Positions 16,777 through 25,334 of a DNA stretch of 33,363 nt are shown here, one piece after another (the stretch's first letter is position 1; each line of letters starts with the position of its first letter). Source of the DNA: an uncultured Saprospiraceae bacterium. Its GTDB lineage: Bacteria; Bacteroidota; Bacteroidia; Chitinophagales; Saprospiraceae. The DNA is taken from positions 1-33,363 of the forward strand of contig CALBEE010000231.1 in assembly GCA_937927575.1 (NCBI GenBank), in the 5' to 3' direction. The position numbers were made by a program, and so were the translations under genes. Under the pieces are notes generated by a model. That model searched no databases. It saw only the letters and a list, made by a program, of their open reading frames with translations, and had not been told where the DNA came from.

Positions 16777-17163
16777 ATGTTACAAATCCCAGGGCTCTAC
16801 GTATTAAAATCTGAGGAAAAAGGCAGGTCTGTATATTGCCAAAGAGATATATCGGCAGGTGATACGGTAGAAGTTTGCCATACTATTATTTTTTCTGCAG
16901 CTGAACTTCCTATCATTCATAAAACTAGACTTCATGACTATTATTTTCTTTGGGGTGAGGATATGAAACAATGTGCGATTGCCTTAGGTCATGGATCCAT
17001 TTATAATCATGCTATAGATTCCAACTGCGATTTTCTAATCGATATGGAATACGAAACCATCAATATATTCGCTGTAAAAGACATCCCTGCCGGAGAAGAA
17101 ATCACCATTAATTATCACGGCGAACCTGGTAATGCGGATAAGCTTTGGTTTGAGCCAAAGTAG
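16777..17163 (+). CDS. SET-domain protein (putative protein-lysine methyltransferase)
   Basis: 128 residues from the ATG at 16777; a TTG at 16735 would extend it into the hexamer repeat and is rejected as start. It consists of one SET domain: KGRSVYCQRDISAGDTVEV at the start, HGSIYNHAIDSNCDF (the N-H-S/C-type cofactor-binding motif, here NHAIDSNC), and IFAVKDIPAGEEITINYHGE at the end, where the terminal Tyr is the catalytic one of the family. No pre-SET or post-SET domain. Small bacterial SET proteins of this type are known, but their substrates are mostly unknown. It follows the EamA gene by 158 bases in the same direction. Confidence 0.85.
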   Translation: MLQIPGLYVLKSEEKGRSVYCQRDISAGDTVEVCHTIIFSAAELPIIHKTRLHDYYFLWGEDMKQCAIALGHGSIYNHAIDSNCDFLIDMEYETINIFAVKDIPAGEEITINYHGEPGNADKLWFEPK

Positions 17164-17319
17164 TCGAGGCTTTCAGCCTAGTGTCTTGCTCGACTGCGTC
17201 TTCTTACCAAAATTGGCTTGTGCAGCAAACAATCAGAGAGAAATAAAACTCGGCTTACGCAGCAAACCCGTAATTTTCTTTCCTGAAGGAAAGACCGCCT
17301 CCCTCTCAGGTGGCTAGCA
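17162..17319. other. Hairpin-rich spacer with a direct repeat
   Basis: The region after the SET stop has an imperfect cruciform (AGTCGAG at 17162-17168 with CTCGACT at 17189-17195, enclosing GGCTTTCAGCC), a direct repeat GGCTTnnGCAGCAAAC (17215-17230 and 17252-17267), and a hairpin TCTTTCC-TGAA-GGAAAGA. It is less AT-rich than its neighbours. No coding potential is trusted here (a 61-codon frame is present but lacks support). Confidence 0.45.
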
Positions 17320-17340
17320 CATGCCATTAAAATAAATCAC

Positions 17341-17386
17341 CGCTCGGCCATCTAGCGTTTTTTTTGCATCTTAAGATGCGTTTTTT
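17341..17386 (+). terminator. Tandem terminator-like hairpins after the SET gene
   Basis: CGCT...AGCG (17341-17357) is followed by eight T, then the perfect 14-base palindrome GCATCTTAAGATGC (17366-17379) by G and six T. T-runs are on the plus strand, so they should stop transcription coming from the SET gene before the convergent gene at 17407. Confidence 0.7.
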
Positions 17387-17406
17387 ACTATTCTACTTTT
17401 TTGCTG

Positions 17407-18858
17407 CTACCGCATCCGCACCACCCTCTTCGCTATCCATCTACCGCCAACTTCTATCTTCAACAAAAATACTCCCTCATTATCAATCCAAATCGAATTA
17501 GAATACATCACACCAGCACTAATCAATTTTCCATCCAAATCATACAATTGATACTGAGAATTAATAGCAACGCCATCAATAAAAATTTGGCCTGTGGTGG
17601 GATTGGGATAGATATTGATCGAAGGAGCAAAATAGTCTTCTACATCTACGATCTCACTTACCGTCTCACATAACTCCATGACGCAACCCTCAGAGTCCGT
17701 CTTCATGATGAGAATATCATTGTTTTCATTACGAATATAACCTACCGCCATCAGACTTCCATCATCTAACTCTATAGCATCCAAAAGATAGCCAATTTTA
17801 AACTCTCCTTCATCGTCTAACTCATAATAGGCTCGCTCCCATAACATCTCACCCTCAGATGTCAATCGCAACATGAATGGTACATCTTTTATTAAAGGAT
17901 CTGCATCAGACTCTGAGTATCTCCCAGTGGCTAATATGTCTCCATTTGATAACGTGGTAATACTCAATAATTCTCTTCGCCAACTAGGCTCAAAATCATA
18001 ATTAAATTGCCAATCGATACTGCCATCTTCGTTCAAGGCACGGATAGATGCTAATGAAAACAAGGATGACTCAAAATCACCTTGTATAATTAAATGACCA
18101 GTGATATAAGCGATCCGTCCATCTTGTAATTCTGTAGCAAAAGGTACATCGTCATTCTTATCTTCTGGAGCAGAAGTGTAAGAGAACACTTCATTGAAAT
18201 CAGAATCATATTTCTTGACAATCCTAGTGCGGTCTACTACAAATGCTTCTTTGTAATCGATAAATACATTCAATCTATTTTGTTGGTCTACTAAAGCATC
18301 CCAGATTACAGCTCTTTCAGTGGTTCTTGCAGATTGAATCAAGGTGTCTAATGTGCCATCCATATTCACTACATACAGTAAAGCGGATATTGAATCGTTT
18401 AATATACCGCTTCCTGTAACTATTAGTTGCTTATTAAAAAGAGTAACATTTTGAATAAATATTTGACTATACTCGTCATCAATATTATAAGTAGTAATAC
18501 TGTCTCCATCTAAAGTCATCTTATGAATAAAAAAACTAGATTGGGTTACATCTTCATTACCTACTAAAGTAATAGTATCATTAAACACGACCATTGTATT
18601 AAAAGAACAGTCTATCCATGCCAAATCTTTAGACCAAACGATTTCACCATCTTGAGTAATTTCTTTTATGTTTGACGCTTCCAGATTATTTATGACGGCG
18701 CCACTATATAAAAATAATCTTCCATCAAATAACTGAATCTGATGGCCTTGTCTAAGCTCCTGATGATGTAATATTTTCACAAAATTACCTTGACCTATAA
18801 GATTGAATGATTGAACAACTATTACAACTACAACTAGAAATTTAATTATATGATACAT
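17407..18858 (-). CDS. Secreted T9SS-sorted protein with beta-propeller-like repeats
   Basis: 483 residues from the Met that begins the signal peptide MYHIIKFLVVVVIVVQSF; an upstream start at 18888 would add ten residues before it. After the signal it has repeated segments such as 'dGeivW', 'lqDGRIAYITG', 'LSNGDILATGRYS' and 'ELDDGSLMAVGYI', typical of secreted beta-propeller (PQQ or delta-60 repeat-like) proteins. The C-terminus (about 410-483) is a type IX secretion sorting domain: SINIYPNPTTGQIFIDG, then LYDLDGKLIS and the basic end KRVVRMR. It is therefore exported through the outer membrane and anchored or released. No enzymatic motif is seen. Confidence 0.85.
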   Translation of the reverse strand: MYHIIKFLVVVVIVVQSFNLIGQGNFVKILHHQELRQGHQIQLFDGRLFLYSGAVINNLEASNIKEITQDGEIVWSKDLAWIDCSFNTMVVFNDTITLVGNEDVTQSSFFIHKMTLDGDSITTYNIDDEYSQIFIQNVTLFNKQLIVTGSGILNDSISALLYVVNMDGTLDTLIQSARTTERAVIWDALVDQQNRLNVFIDYKEAFVVDRTRIVKKYDSDFNEVFSYTSAPEDKNDDVPFATELQDGRIAYITGHLIIQGDFESSLFSLASIRALNEDGSIDWQFNYDFEPSWRRELLSITTLSNGDILATGRYSESDADPLIKDVPFMLRLTSEGEMLWERAYYELDDEGEFKIGYLLDAIELDDGSLMAVGYIRNENNDILIMKTDSEGCVMELCETVSEIVDVEDYFAPSINIYPNPTTGQIFIDGVAINSQYQLYDLDGKLISAGVMYSNSIWIDNEGVFLLKIEVGGRWIAKRVVRMR

Positions 18859-18872
18859 ATTTTTAGAAATTA

Positions 18873-18903
18873 GAGAAAGAGCGCACAAAGTACACTCTTT
18901 CTC
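18873..18903. repeat. Inverted repeat between the two T9SS genes
   Basis: GAGAAAGAG (18873-18881) and CTCTTTCTC (18895-18903) are perfect inverted copies around a 13-base loop. No T-run follows on either strand, so it is a weak terminator or a leader hairpin. Confidence 0.5.
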
Positions 18904-18916
18904 AATTTTAATTTTA

Positions 18917-20471
18917 TTAAATATTTGTCACTTTAATTGTTTCGATAATTCTGCCATCTACTTCCAACGAAAGCAGTAGTAGTCCTTTAGGAGCACCTAT
19001 AACACTAATTACATTTTCTCCATTGGTTATCGCCACAGATTTAATCTTTTTACCAGAAAAATCGCTAATCACTACGACTCCTTTAGCATTAATATCCTCT
19101 ATATTCCAATTCAGAGATACCTGCTCATCTACCGTTGGATTAGGATATACCGATAAAGTACCTTGACTAGTTAAATCCGTTCTTTTTACGACTTCCACTT
19201 GAGGATTATGAACCTTACCATGACTAGCTTTTGGCAATTTGATCACTTCATTTGACAGCAGATAATATACTGTTCTTGCGAAACCAGATAATTGGTTTCT
19301 CTCCAGTCCAACGGCCTTTACATAATCTAATTGTGTCTGTGTCGCTTGATAGTTTTCTGTGTCTGCCATATAGTCTAGGAGGATATTTTGTACTGATACG
19401 AAGTCTTGCTCATATGTCTCTACTGGTGTAAGGCCATTGAGTAATGCTGCCGCTTCTCCGTATGACCCTGTCTCCAGTAATAGTCCATAGGCCATGATAC
19501 TGTATATAAAATTATCTTGCGATACTAAAATATTCACCGCATCACTAGGCCTATTATCTCTAACCGATTTTATGATGACATTATTATTGATCTGATCTAT
19601 ACATTCATTATACTTGTGTATAAGCCAAGCCTTCTCTTTATCAGTGAGGCTATTATCCATCTCTACTTGATCTATTAGATCTTCTATATCTCGTATCATT
19701 TGATCTTGATCCTGTTCATTACCCCAAATCTGACAATCTCTCAAAACAGGTGGTATAGTTGTGATAATATTAGGTCCGGTTCCACAAGATTCAGATATTT
19801 CTGTCTGAGCTTCTAACAATTCAAACGTTCCTGCTCCTGCATATTTACAACTACTAGTATTCGTAAATCCATCTTTAGTAAAATAGTCAAACGATTCTAC
19901 ATGAAATGGACTACCTGTATTAATTCGTTTATCACTGAAGCAATTACCAGCTGCACCCTCCAACGTTCCTTGTTGACCTCTTATTTCTCCTTTATCCTGC
20001 GGATATCCTTGAACGAATATGTCTGAATCATACGTATTTTCAAAACAGTTCGTCAGGTATTCAATATTATTACGATTCCTTGCATTATTACCATCTCTAT
20101 TTTCAAAGAAATAATTGGATTGTATTCTATTATTTTCTAATTCTCCTGTATGCTCAAAATATGATCCAGAACCTACATAGAAAAAGTCATTCGCCTGAAT
20201 ATTGAACAATGATAACCCTTGACCATCTACACCGAATGTACTTTGTATTTGTCCAGGTCCGACTACATCGCCATAAAACTTATTATTCTGTATAGCGAGC
20301 TGTGTGGCATTAGCTCTAGCGGTAATTTCTACCCCAGTAACATCAAAGAAATTATTATTAATTATAGGTACCCATTAATGTAGGGTGATATGCAAAATTT
20401 GCGACACCAGTACCATTGTCAAATTCATTATTATCTATTATTACACCGGAATTTTTTATTAATAAACAGTA
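18917..20471 (-). pseudogene. Broken T9SS-sorted beta-helix protein, frameshifted and 5'-truncated
   Basis: The intact part in one frame (18917 to about 20372) holds beta-helix-type repeats (GVEITARANATQLAIQNNKF, NRIQSNYFFENRDG), a helical middle region (QDQMIRDIEDLIDQVEMDN and LERNQLSGFARTVYYLLSNE) and a T9SS sorting domain (LSVYPNPTVDEQVSLNW, then VISDFSGKKIKS). Upstream the coding sequence jumps frame: GVIIDNNEFDNGTGVANFA continues to MGTYN and then a stop, and at 20360-20361 one T too many in AATTAATAAT restores the beta-helix register if removed. Before 20472 the frame is closed and the N-terminus and signal peptide are missing. The conservative start TTG at 20209 would give 430 residues. 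It probably no longer makes an exported protein. Confidence 0.7.
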
Positions 20472-20731
20472 TCAGATGATTTCACATTCAAGAATCATTA
20501 CTTCGCAGAAATATTTGTAAATTTTAAATATTCTAATAATTCAAAAGGATCAAAGTGAAGCATTCATTAACCTTGGATTTACATTCTTCATGAATATATG
20601 CTTTTTTTTTAGAATCAGACAATAATCCACATAACAATTTTAATAAATTGTAGACAAGCTATAACCACAATGACCTTCAGATCTTTACCTATATATCCAT
20701 AAAATCCTTACCTTCAATTTACCAATTTACA

Positions 20732-22246
20732 ATGAACAAACTGCCATATCTACTTCTATTGCTCTGCATCCAAAGTTGTAAACCCACTAAGGCAGATCCA
20801 ATATCTACAATTGCTTATTGTAAAAAAATAGATCGTACCATCACGCCAATGGATAGTACTTTCTCGCTCGAGCAATATATTAAGCCTAATCAGACAGGTA
20901 TATATGTTTTAGAAGAAGGATTTGAAGCGCTCACTTCAAGAGCCGCTATGTGCAATCTCGCTCAAAAAACTATTGATATTCAATACTTCATTTTTAGTGA
21001 AGATAATATAGGTATCATATCATGCGACTATATCCTGCGAGCTGCTTGCAATGGTATAAAGGTGAGGGTTATTGTAGATGATCTTCTTCAAAACACCAAT
21101 CCAGACTATATTTTGGCCCTAGATCAACATGAAAACATTGAGATCAAAATTTATAATCCTAATCTAACGATCGGCAGTAATTTAGTTAAGAAGGTCTATA
21201 ATGGTATCACAGATTTTAGAGGGATGAATCAAAGGATGCATCATAAAACATTTATCGTGGATGGCAATACTGCTATTACTGGTGGGAGAAATATGGCTGA
21301 TGAATATTATGACTTTGATCATGAATACAATTTTAGAGATAGAGATGTCTTGCTTTTAGGAGGTGCCGCGCATGCCGTACAATCAGAATTTGATAGATTT
21401 TGGTCTAGTGCTTTGAGTGTGAGCATTTCTGATTTAGTAGGTTTTGAAGATGAAGCCTACTCCCCTCTCAAACTTTATAGTTGGATCAATGAGTATACAG
21501 CAGACAGTACCAATTTTTGGCCATCAGTGCGAGGGCGAATTCCAATGGTTATGAAAGATATTTTAGATTCAGACTTTTTTCATTATTCGGATGATGTGAA
21601 ATTTTACTCAGATGCACCAGGAAAAAATGATGGGACTAAAGGACTTGGCGGAGGTGGTATATCCACGGATGCATTAGTCCAGCTTGTAAAAAACGCAAGT
21701 GACAATATCTATATCCAGTCTCCCTATTTGGTGACCACCGCATTAAGTCAAAACCTCTTTAAAGAGGCTATTGATCGAGGAGTAGAAATTCATATTTTAA
21801 CTAATAGTCTCTCTTCCACAGATAATCTTGAGGCATTCTCAGGATATCAACGTGATCGAGACGTATTAATAGAATCTGGTGTACAGATATATGAGTATCG
21901 TCCAGATGCAGAAATTAGAAAAGAAATTATGAAAAACGACCTTCAACGCAAAATGGATTATAAACCCATTTTTGGCTTGCATGCCAAGTCGATGGTTGTA
22001 GATAATAAAACAGCTGTAATCGGTACATTTAATCTAGATCCTCGCTCAGCCCATCTTAATACGGAATGTGTGACAGTCATACAATCTCCATCCATATCTG
22101 CACAAATGCTAGCTACGATGAAGCTCGAACTTCAACCACAAAACGCCTGGAAAGTTACCCGTGAATTTAATCCTGATTATCTCGCGGATAAGATGAAAAG
22201 AATCGAAGTAGTAACCAGGCGTATAGTTCCCAAAAGTGTCTTGTAA
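20732..22246 (+). CDS. Phospholipase D/cardiolipin-synthase family lipoprotein
   Basis: 504 residues with a lipoprotein signal (PYLLLLLCIQSC, lipobox IQSC). Two HKD motifs are complete: MHHKTFIVDGNTAITGGRN (H170, K172, D177) and LHAKSMVVDNKTAVIGTFN (H417, K419, D424), so a phosphatidyltransferase or phosphodiesterase active site is present. The family includes cardiolipin synthases and periplasmic PLD-like proteins. A lipid-anchored PLD-like protein in the envelope could act on phospholipids or peptidoglycan-attached substrates, but no more can be said. The DUF547 fusion gene follows after 151 bases. Confidence 0.9.
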   Translation: MNKLPYLLLLLCIQSCKPTKADPISTIAYCKKIDRTITPMDSTFSLEQYIKPNQTGIYVLEEGFEALTSRAAMCNLAQKTIDIQYFIFSEDNIGIISCDYILRAACNGIKVRVIVDDLLQNTNPDYILALDQHENIEIKIYNPNLTIGSNLVKKVYNGITDFRGMNQRMHHKTFIVDGNTAITGGRNMADEYYDFDHEYNFRDRDVLLLGGAAHAVQSEFDRFWSSALSVSISDLVGFEDEAYSPLKLYSWINEYTADSTNFWPSVRGRIPMVMKDILDSDFFHYSDDVKFYSDAPGKNDGTKGLGGGGISTDALVQLVKNASDNIYIQSPYLVTTALSQNLFKEAIDRGVEIHILTNSLSSTDNLEAFSGYQRDRDVLIESGVQIYEYRPDAEIRKEIMKNDLQRKMDYKPIFGLHAKSMVVDNKTAVIGTFNLDPRSAHLNTECVTVIQSPSISAQMLATMKLELQPQNAWKVTREFNPDYLADKMKRIEVVTRRIVPKSVL

Positions 22247-22397
22247 TCTAACTATCAGCACTATCCTAGCCTTTTTAAATCTATTTGATTCACATTTATT
22301 ATGGATAAGAGACAACCTTAATAACTTTGTTGTCGTATTAGGAGTAATTGCTTTTGTATAGATATCGAAAGCCAACTGATACTTAAAATAAAAGACC

Positions 22398-23981
22398 ATG
22401 TATAATACCATAAAAATACTTTTTGTCCTCATTACTTTTTCGCTATCCGCAAATAGCCAGATTATTGATGAGAGCTTCTTCAATAAAACTGATGCATTCT
22501 TTAAGCGTTACGTGCAAGATGGACGCGTGAATTATGCTGATCTCCAAACGACTGGTGATCTGATGCCGCTGATTATCGCTGTAGAAAAAGCAGACTTAGA
22601 TAACATTCCAGAAGTTTCTAAAAAAGCTTTCTACATCAATGCCTATAATTTGCATGTAATGAACTTAGCATTAAAAAACTATCCATTACAATCTGTCCAA
22701 GATATACCAGGATTTTTTGAAAAAAAGAAAATCGTAGTAGGAGGTGAAAAATTGAATCTCAATAAATTTGAGAAAGAGTATATGTTAAAACCTTATAATG
22801 ATCCTAGGCTTCATTTTGTATTAGTATGTGGCGCACTTGGATGTCCGCCAATAACTGATTTTGCTTACTTCCCACAACAATTGGAAGAACAACTCGAACA
22901 ACAAACTCAATTAGCTTTGAATGATCCTTCCTTCATTAGGCCTAAAGGAAATGAGACAGAAATCTCACAAATTTTCAAATGGTATACTGAAGATTTTGGT
23001 GGAGGCAAAAAAGAAGTTATAGCATTTATTAACTCTTACAGAAATCAACCTATCAGTAATAATACTTCGTATTATAAATACGATTGGTCACTGAACGATG
23101 TAGCCACTACTTTAACAGGTAGTAGCGGAAATGGAACTACTATAGCTGGAGGAAATAATGCCAGCCGTTATGTCGTATCTTCTACTATTCCAGTAGGATC
23201 ATATGAGATTAAAATTTTCAACAATTTATATTCTCAAAAGACTGGAGGCGGTGAAGAGTTGACAGATCGTTCTTCTTTCTTCACTACTACATTGACAGCA
23301 TTATATGGCTTAAGCAATAGGCTTAATGTAGGTATCAATACACGTTGGAGAAAAGTAAGAAATCATGCTTTACCCTCTTCTCCATTTGGTGTTTTTGGTT
23401 CAGACGAAAATGGTAGTTCGAGATCTGGACTTACTGGTTTTGGTCCAATGATAAGATGGGCTGCTATTCCTTCATGGGAAAATTTCTCAATTCAAAGTTC
23501 GTATACTTTTGCGATTGGTGAACAATTAACAGGAAGTGCTACACAACCATTTATTGATTGGAATGGAGGTGTATGGAACACACAATTTTTCAATGACTTT
23601 CCTATCGGTGACAACTTTTCACTTTTTACTGAAATTGATTTCTTATGGGAAGATATAGGTACAGATAATCCAGAAGAAGGCGTGTTTTTCAATAACAAAA
23701 AAACGACTCCTATTACCGCTATCCTTAGTTATAATCCAAATCGAAAATCTACTATATACTTCCTAACAGGATATGCACCTTCATGGTCATTTACAAATGA
23801 TCAAGGGGAATCAGGATTAACTATCAGCGACTACTTTTATCAAGGAGGTATTGGCGGTAAATACCAGTTTACTCCTAACTTTGAAATAGAACTATTATAC
23901 TCTGACTTCACTACTAAGTTTCTAAATGACAATAATGGTCAAGCAGCTACTTACAACCTAGGAATCCGTATGAATCTTTAA
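22398..23981 (+). CDS. DUF547 domain fused to an outer-membrane beta-barrel-like domain
   Basis: 527 residues with a signal peptide (MYNTIKILFVLITFSLSANS). The N-terminal half (about 20-225) is a DUF547 domain: FFKRYVQDGRVNYADL, AFYINAYNLHVMNLALKNYP, and PRLHFVLVCGALGCPPI, which contains the Cys/His region of that family. After a Gly/Ser/Thr/Asn-rich linker (about 240-255) the C-terminal half (255-527) shows alternating polar and hydrophobic strands with aromatic residues (YEIKIFNNLYSQKTGG, RLNVGINTRWRK, IEIDFLW-type, NLGIRMNL at the end), as in Bacteroidota outer-membrane barrels. The function of DUF547 is unknown. Confidence 0.75.
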   Translation: MYNTIKILFVLITFSLSANSQIIDESFFNKTDAFFKRYVQDGRVNYADLQTTGDLMPLIIAVEKADLDNIPEVSKKAFYINAYNLHVMNLALKNYPLQSVQDIPGFFEKKKIVVGGEKLNLNKFEKEYMLKPYNDPRLHFVLVCGALGCPPITDFAYFPQQLEEQLEQQTQLALNDPSFIRPKGNETEISQIFKWYTEDFGGGKKEVIAFINSYRNQPISNNTSYYKYDWSLNDVATTLTGSSGNGTTIAGGNNASRYVVSSTIPVGSYEIKIFNNLYSQKTGGGEELTDRSSFFTTTLTALYGLSNRLNVGINTRWRKVRNHALPSSPFGVFGSDENGSSRSGLTGFGPMIRWAAIPSWENFSIQSSYTFAIGEQLTGSATQPFIDWNGGVWNTQFFNDFPIGDNFSLFTEIDFLWEDIGTDNPEEGVFFNNKKTTPITAILSYNPNRKSTIYFLTGYAPSWSFTNDQGESGLTISDYFYQGGIGGKYQFTPNFEIELLYSDFTTKFLNDNNGQAATYNLGIRMNL

Positions 23982-23992
23982 TCTGTATGAAC

Positions 23993-24023
23993 TTTAAGCA
24001 TTATTTATCATTAGTTAAATTTG
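23993..24023 (+). promoter_or_regulatory. Candidate Bacteroidota promoter for the Omp85-like and GH113 genes
   Basis: TAAATTTG at 24016-24023 matches TAnnTTTG exactly, and TTTA at 23993-23996 is 19 bases upstream. The first start codon (24051) would be about 20 bases from the transcription start. Confidence 0.5.
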
Positions 24024-24050
24024 TACGATTAAAGAAGGGAGTTTTCATTA

Positions 24051-25331
24051 ATGTTATATAGACTAATATCATACTATATTATTGTCATTTTTTTTAGCGC
24101 CACCGTAGCAGCCCAGGATAGTAGTAGCTATGAGGAAGGAACTACTAATTTTAAAGGAATGAAAAAGTCAAAAGAGACTTTTCTGCGTGATCAAATATTC
24201 CAATTCCAGAATCAATCATTTGATTTATCCTCTATAGAGAAAAATGTACAGTTACTCAAAAACATACCCGGCATTAGACAAGCCGAATATATTTTAGATA
24301 CGATAAGTAATGGTATTATCAATGTGACCTATAATGTCGAAGAACTAAGCACATTAACGCCAATTATTAATTTAGGTGGTATAAGAGATAATGTATGGTT
24401 TAGATTAGGAATGACTGATTTTAATTGGCTAGGTAGAGGACAATTTTTTTCTGCCGTATATCAAAACAACAATGGATTGCATTCTGGTCAAGTATTCTTA
24501 AAGATACCTAGAAAACATAAAAGTGTTTGGGGATATAGCGCATCATTGTCTACATGGATGTCTGAAGAGCCTTTGTTTTTCAGTGAAGCCACGGTTAACT
24601 ATATTTATAACAACCATAGTCTAGGCTTAACTGCAATACGTCATTTCGGAGAGAATACGACCATCGAATTTGGGAATACAGCGTTCGTAGAAATATACGA
24701 GAAAGTGATTAATAATCCTGAGGAGATACTTCCTGGACCAAAAGAGCTTACTCAAAATAAAATTTTATCCAAAGTAGCTATTGATCGTGATTTTTTAAAT
24801 TATGATTACTTCTATCGTCAAGGATATAGATGGAATCTTACTTATCAAAATGTTTTCACTTTTGATGAAGATGTTAATTTTAATAGCCTACTACTTAGAA
24901 GCTATTTCTACTATAGACCTAAGAAAAAAATCAATATTGCTGTAAGGGCTAAATTTGGATTATCCACTAATTCAGATTCACCATTTGCACCATTTGTGGC
25001 TGATAGTCATATTAATATTAGAGGAATCGGAAATCGAATAAGTAGAGGCACTGCTGAAGCAGTATTCAACATTGAGTACCGACACACCATTTCTGATCAA
25101 AATACATGGGCCAGTCAATTTGTTCTATTCTCAGATATTGGAAGTTGGCGTAATCCTGGAGGCAAAATTCTTGACATTTTCAAGAAGGATCAATTACGCC
25201 ATTTTGTAGGTATAGGAGGAAGGGCTATCTATAAAAAACTCTTTGGGGCTACGATTCGTCTTGATTATGGTATTGATATATACAATCCCAAATATAGAGG
25301 TATTGTACTTGGTCTAGGACAATATTTTTAA
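24051..25331 (+). CDS. Omp85/BamA-like outer-membrane protein with one POTRA-like domain
   Basis: 426 residues with a signal peptide (to about residue 22, ending AAQ). Residues about 40-100 form one POTRA-like unit (IEKNVQLLKNIPGIRQAEYI, then INVTYNVEELSTLTPIINLG), after which a 16-strand-type barrel follows. SHINIRGIGNRISRGTAEAV holds the equivalent of the VRGF loop, and the last residue is Phe (LGLGQYF), the usual outer-membrane insertion signal. BamA proteins are normally longer (five POTRAs), so this is a short relative, perhaps for transport or assembly of one partner. Three bases separate it from the GH113-like gene. Confidence 0.85.
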   Translation: MLYRLISYYIIVIFFSATVAAQDSSSYEEGTTNFKGMKKSKETFLRDQIFQFQNQSFDLSSIEKNVQLLKNIPGIRQAEYILDTISNGIINVTYNVEELSTLTPIINLGGIRDNVWFRLGMTDFNWLGRGQFFSAVYQNNNGLHSGQVFLKIPRKHKSVWGYSASLSTWMSEEPLFFSEATVNYIYNNHSLGLTAIRHFGENTTIEFGNTAFVEIYEKVINNPEEILPGPKELTQNKILSKVAIDRDFLNYDYFYRQGYRWNLTYQNVFTFDEDVNFNSLLLRSYFYYRPKKKINIAVRAKFGLSTNSDSPFAPFVADSHINIRGIGNRISRGTAEAVFNIEYRHTISDQNTWASQFVLFSDIGSWRNPGGKILDIFKKDQLRHFVGIGGRAIYKKLFGATIRLDYGIDIYNPKYRGIVLGLGQYF

Positions 25332-25334
25332 TGC

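Noticed and set aside
17132..17317. 61-codon open frame on plus through the hairpin-rich spacer
   Set aside because: Starts inside the SET gene in another frame and runs through hairpins and the direct repeat; the peptide looks like a translated repeat.
20558..20610. Hairpin AAGCAT...ATGCTT followed by nine T on plus
   Set aside because: Terminator-like, but no plus-strand gene lies upstream and the stem is interrupted, so it is not listed as a feature.
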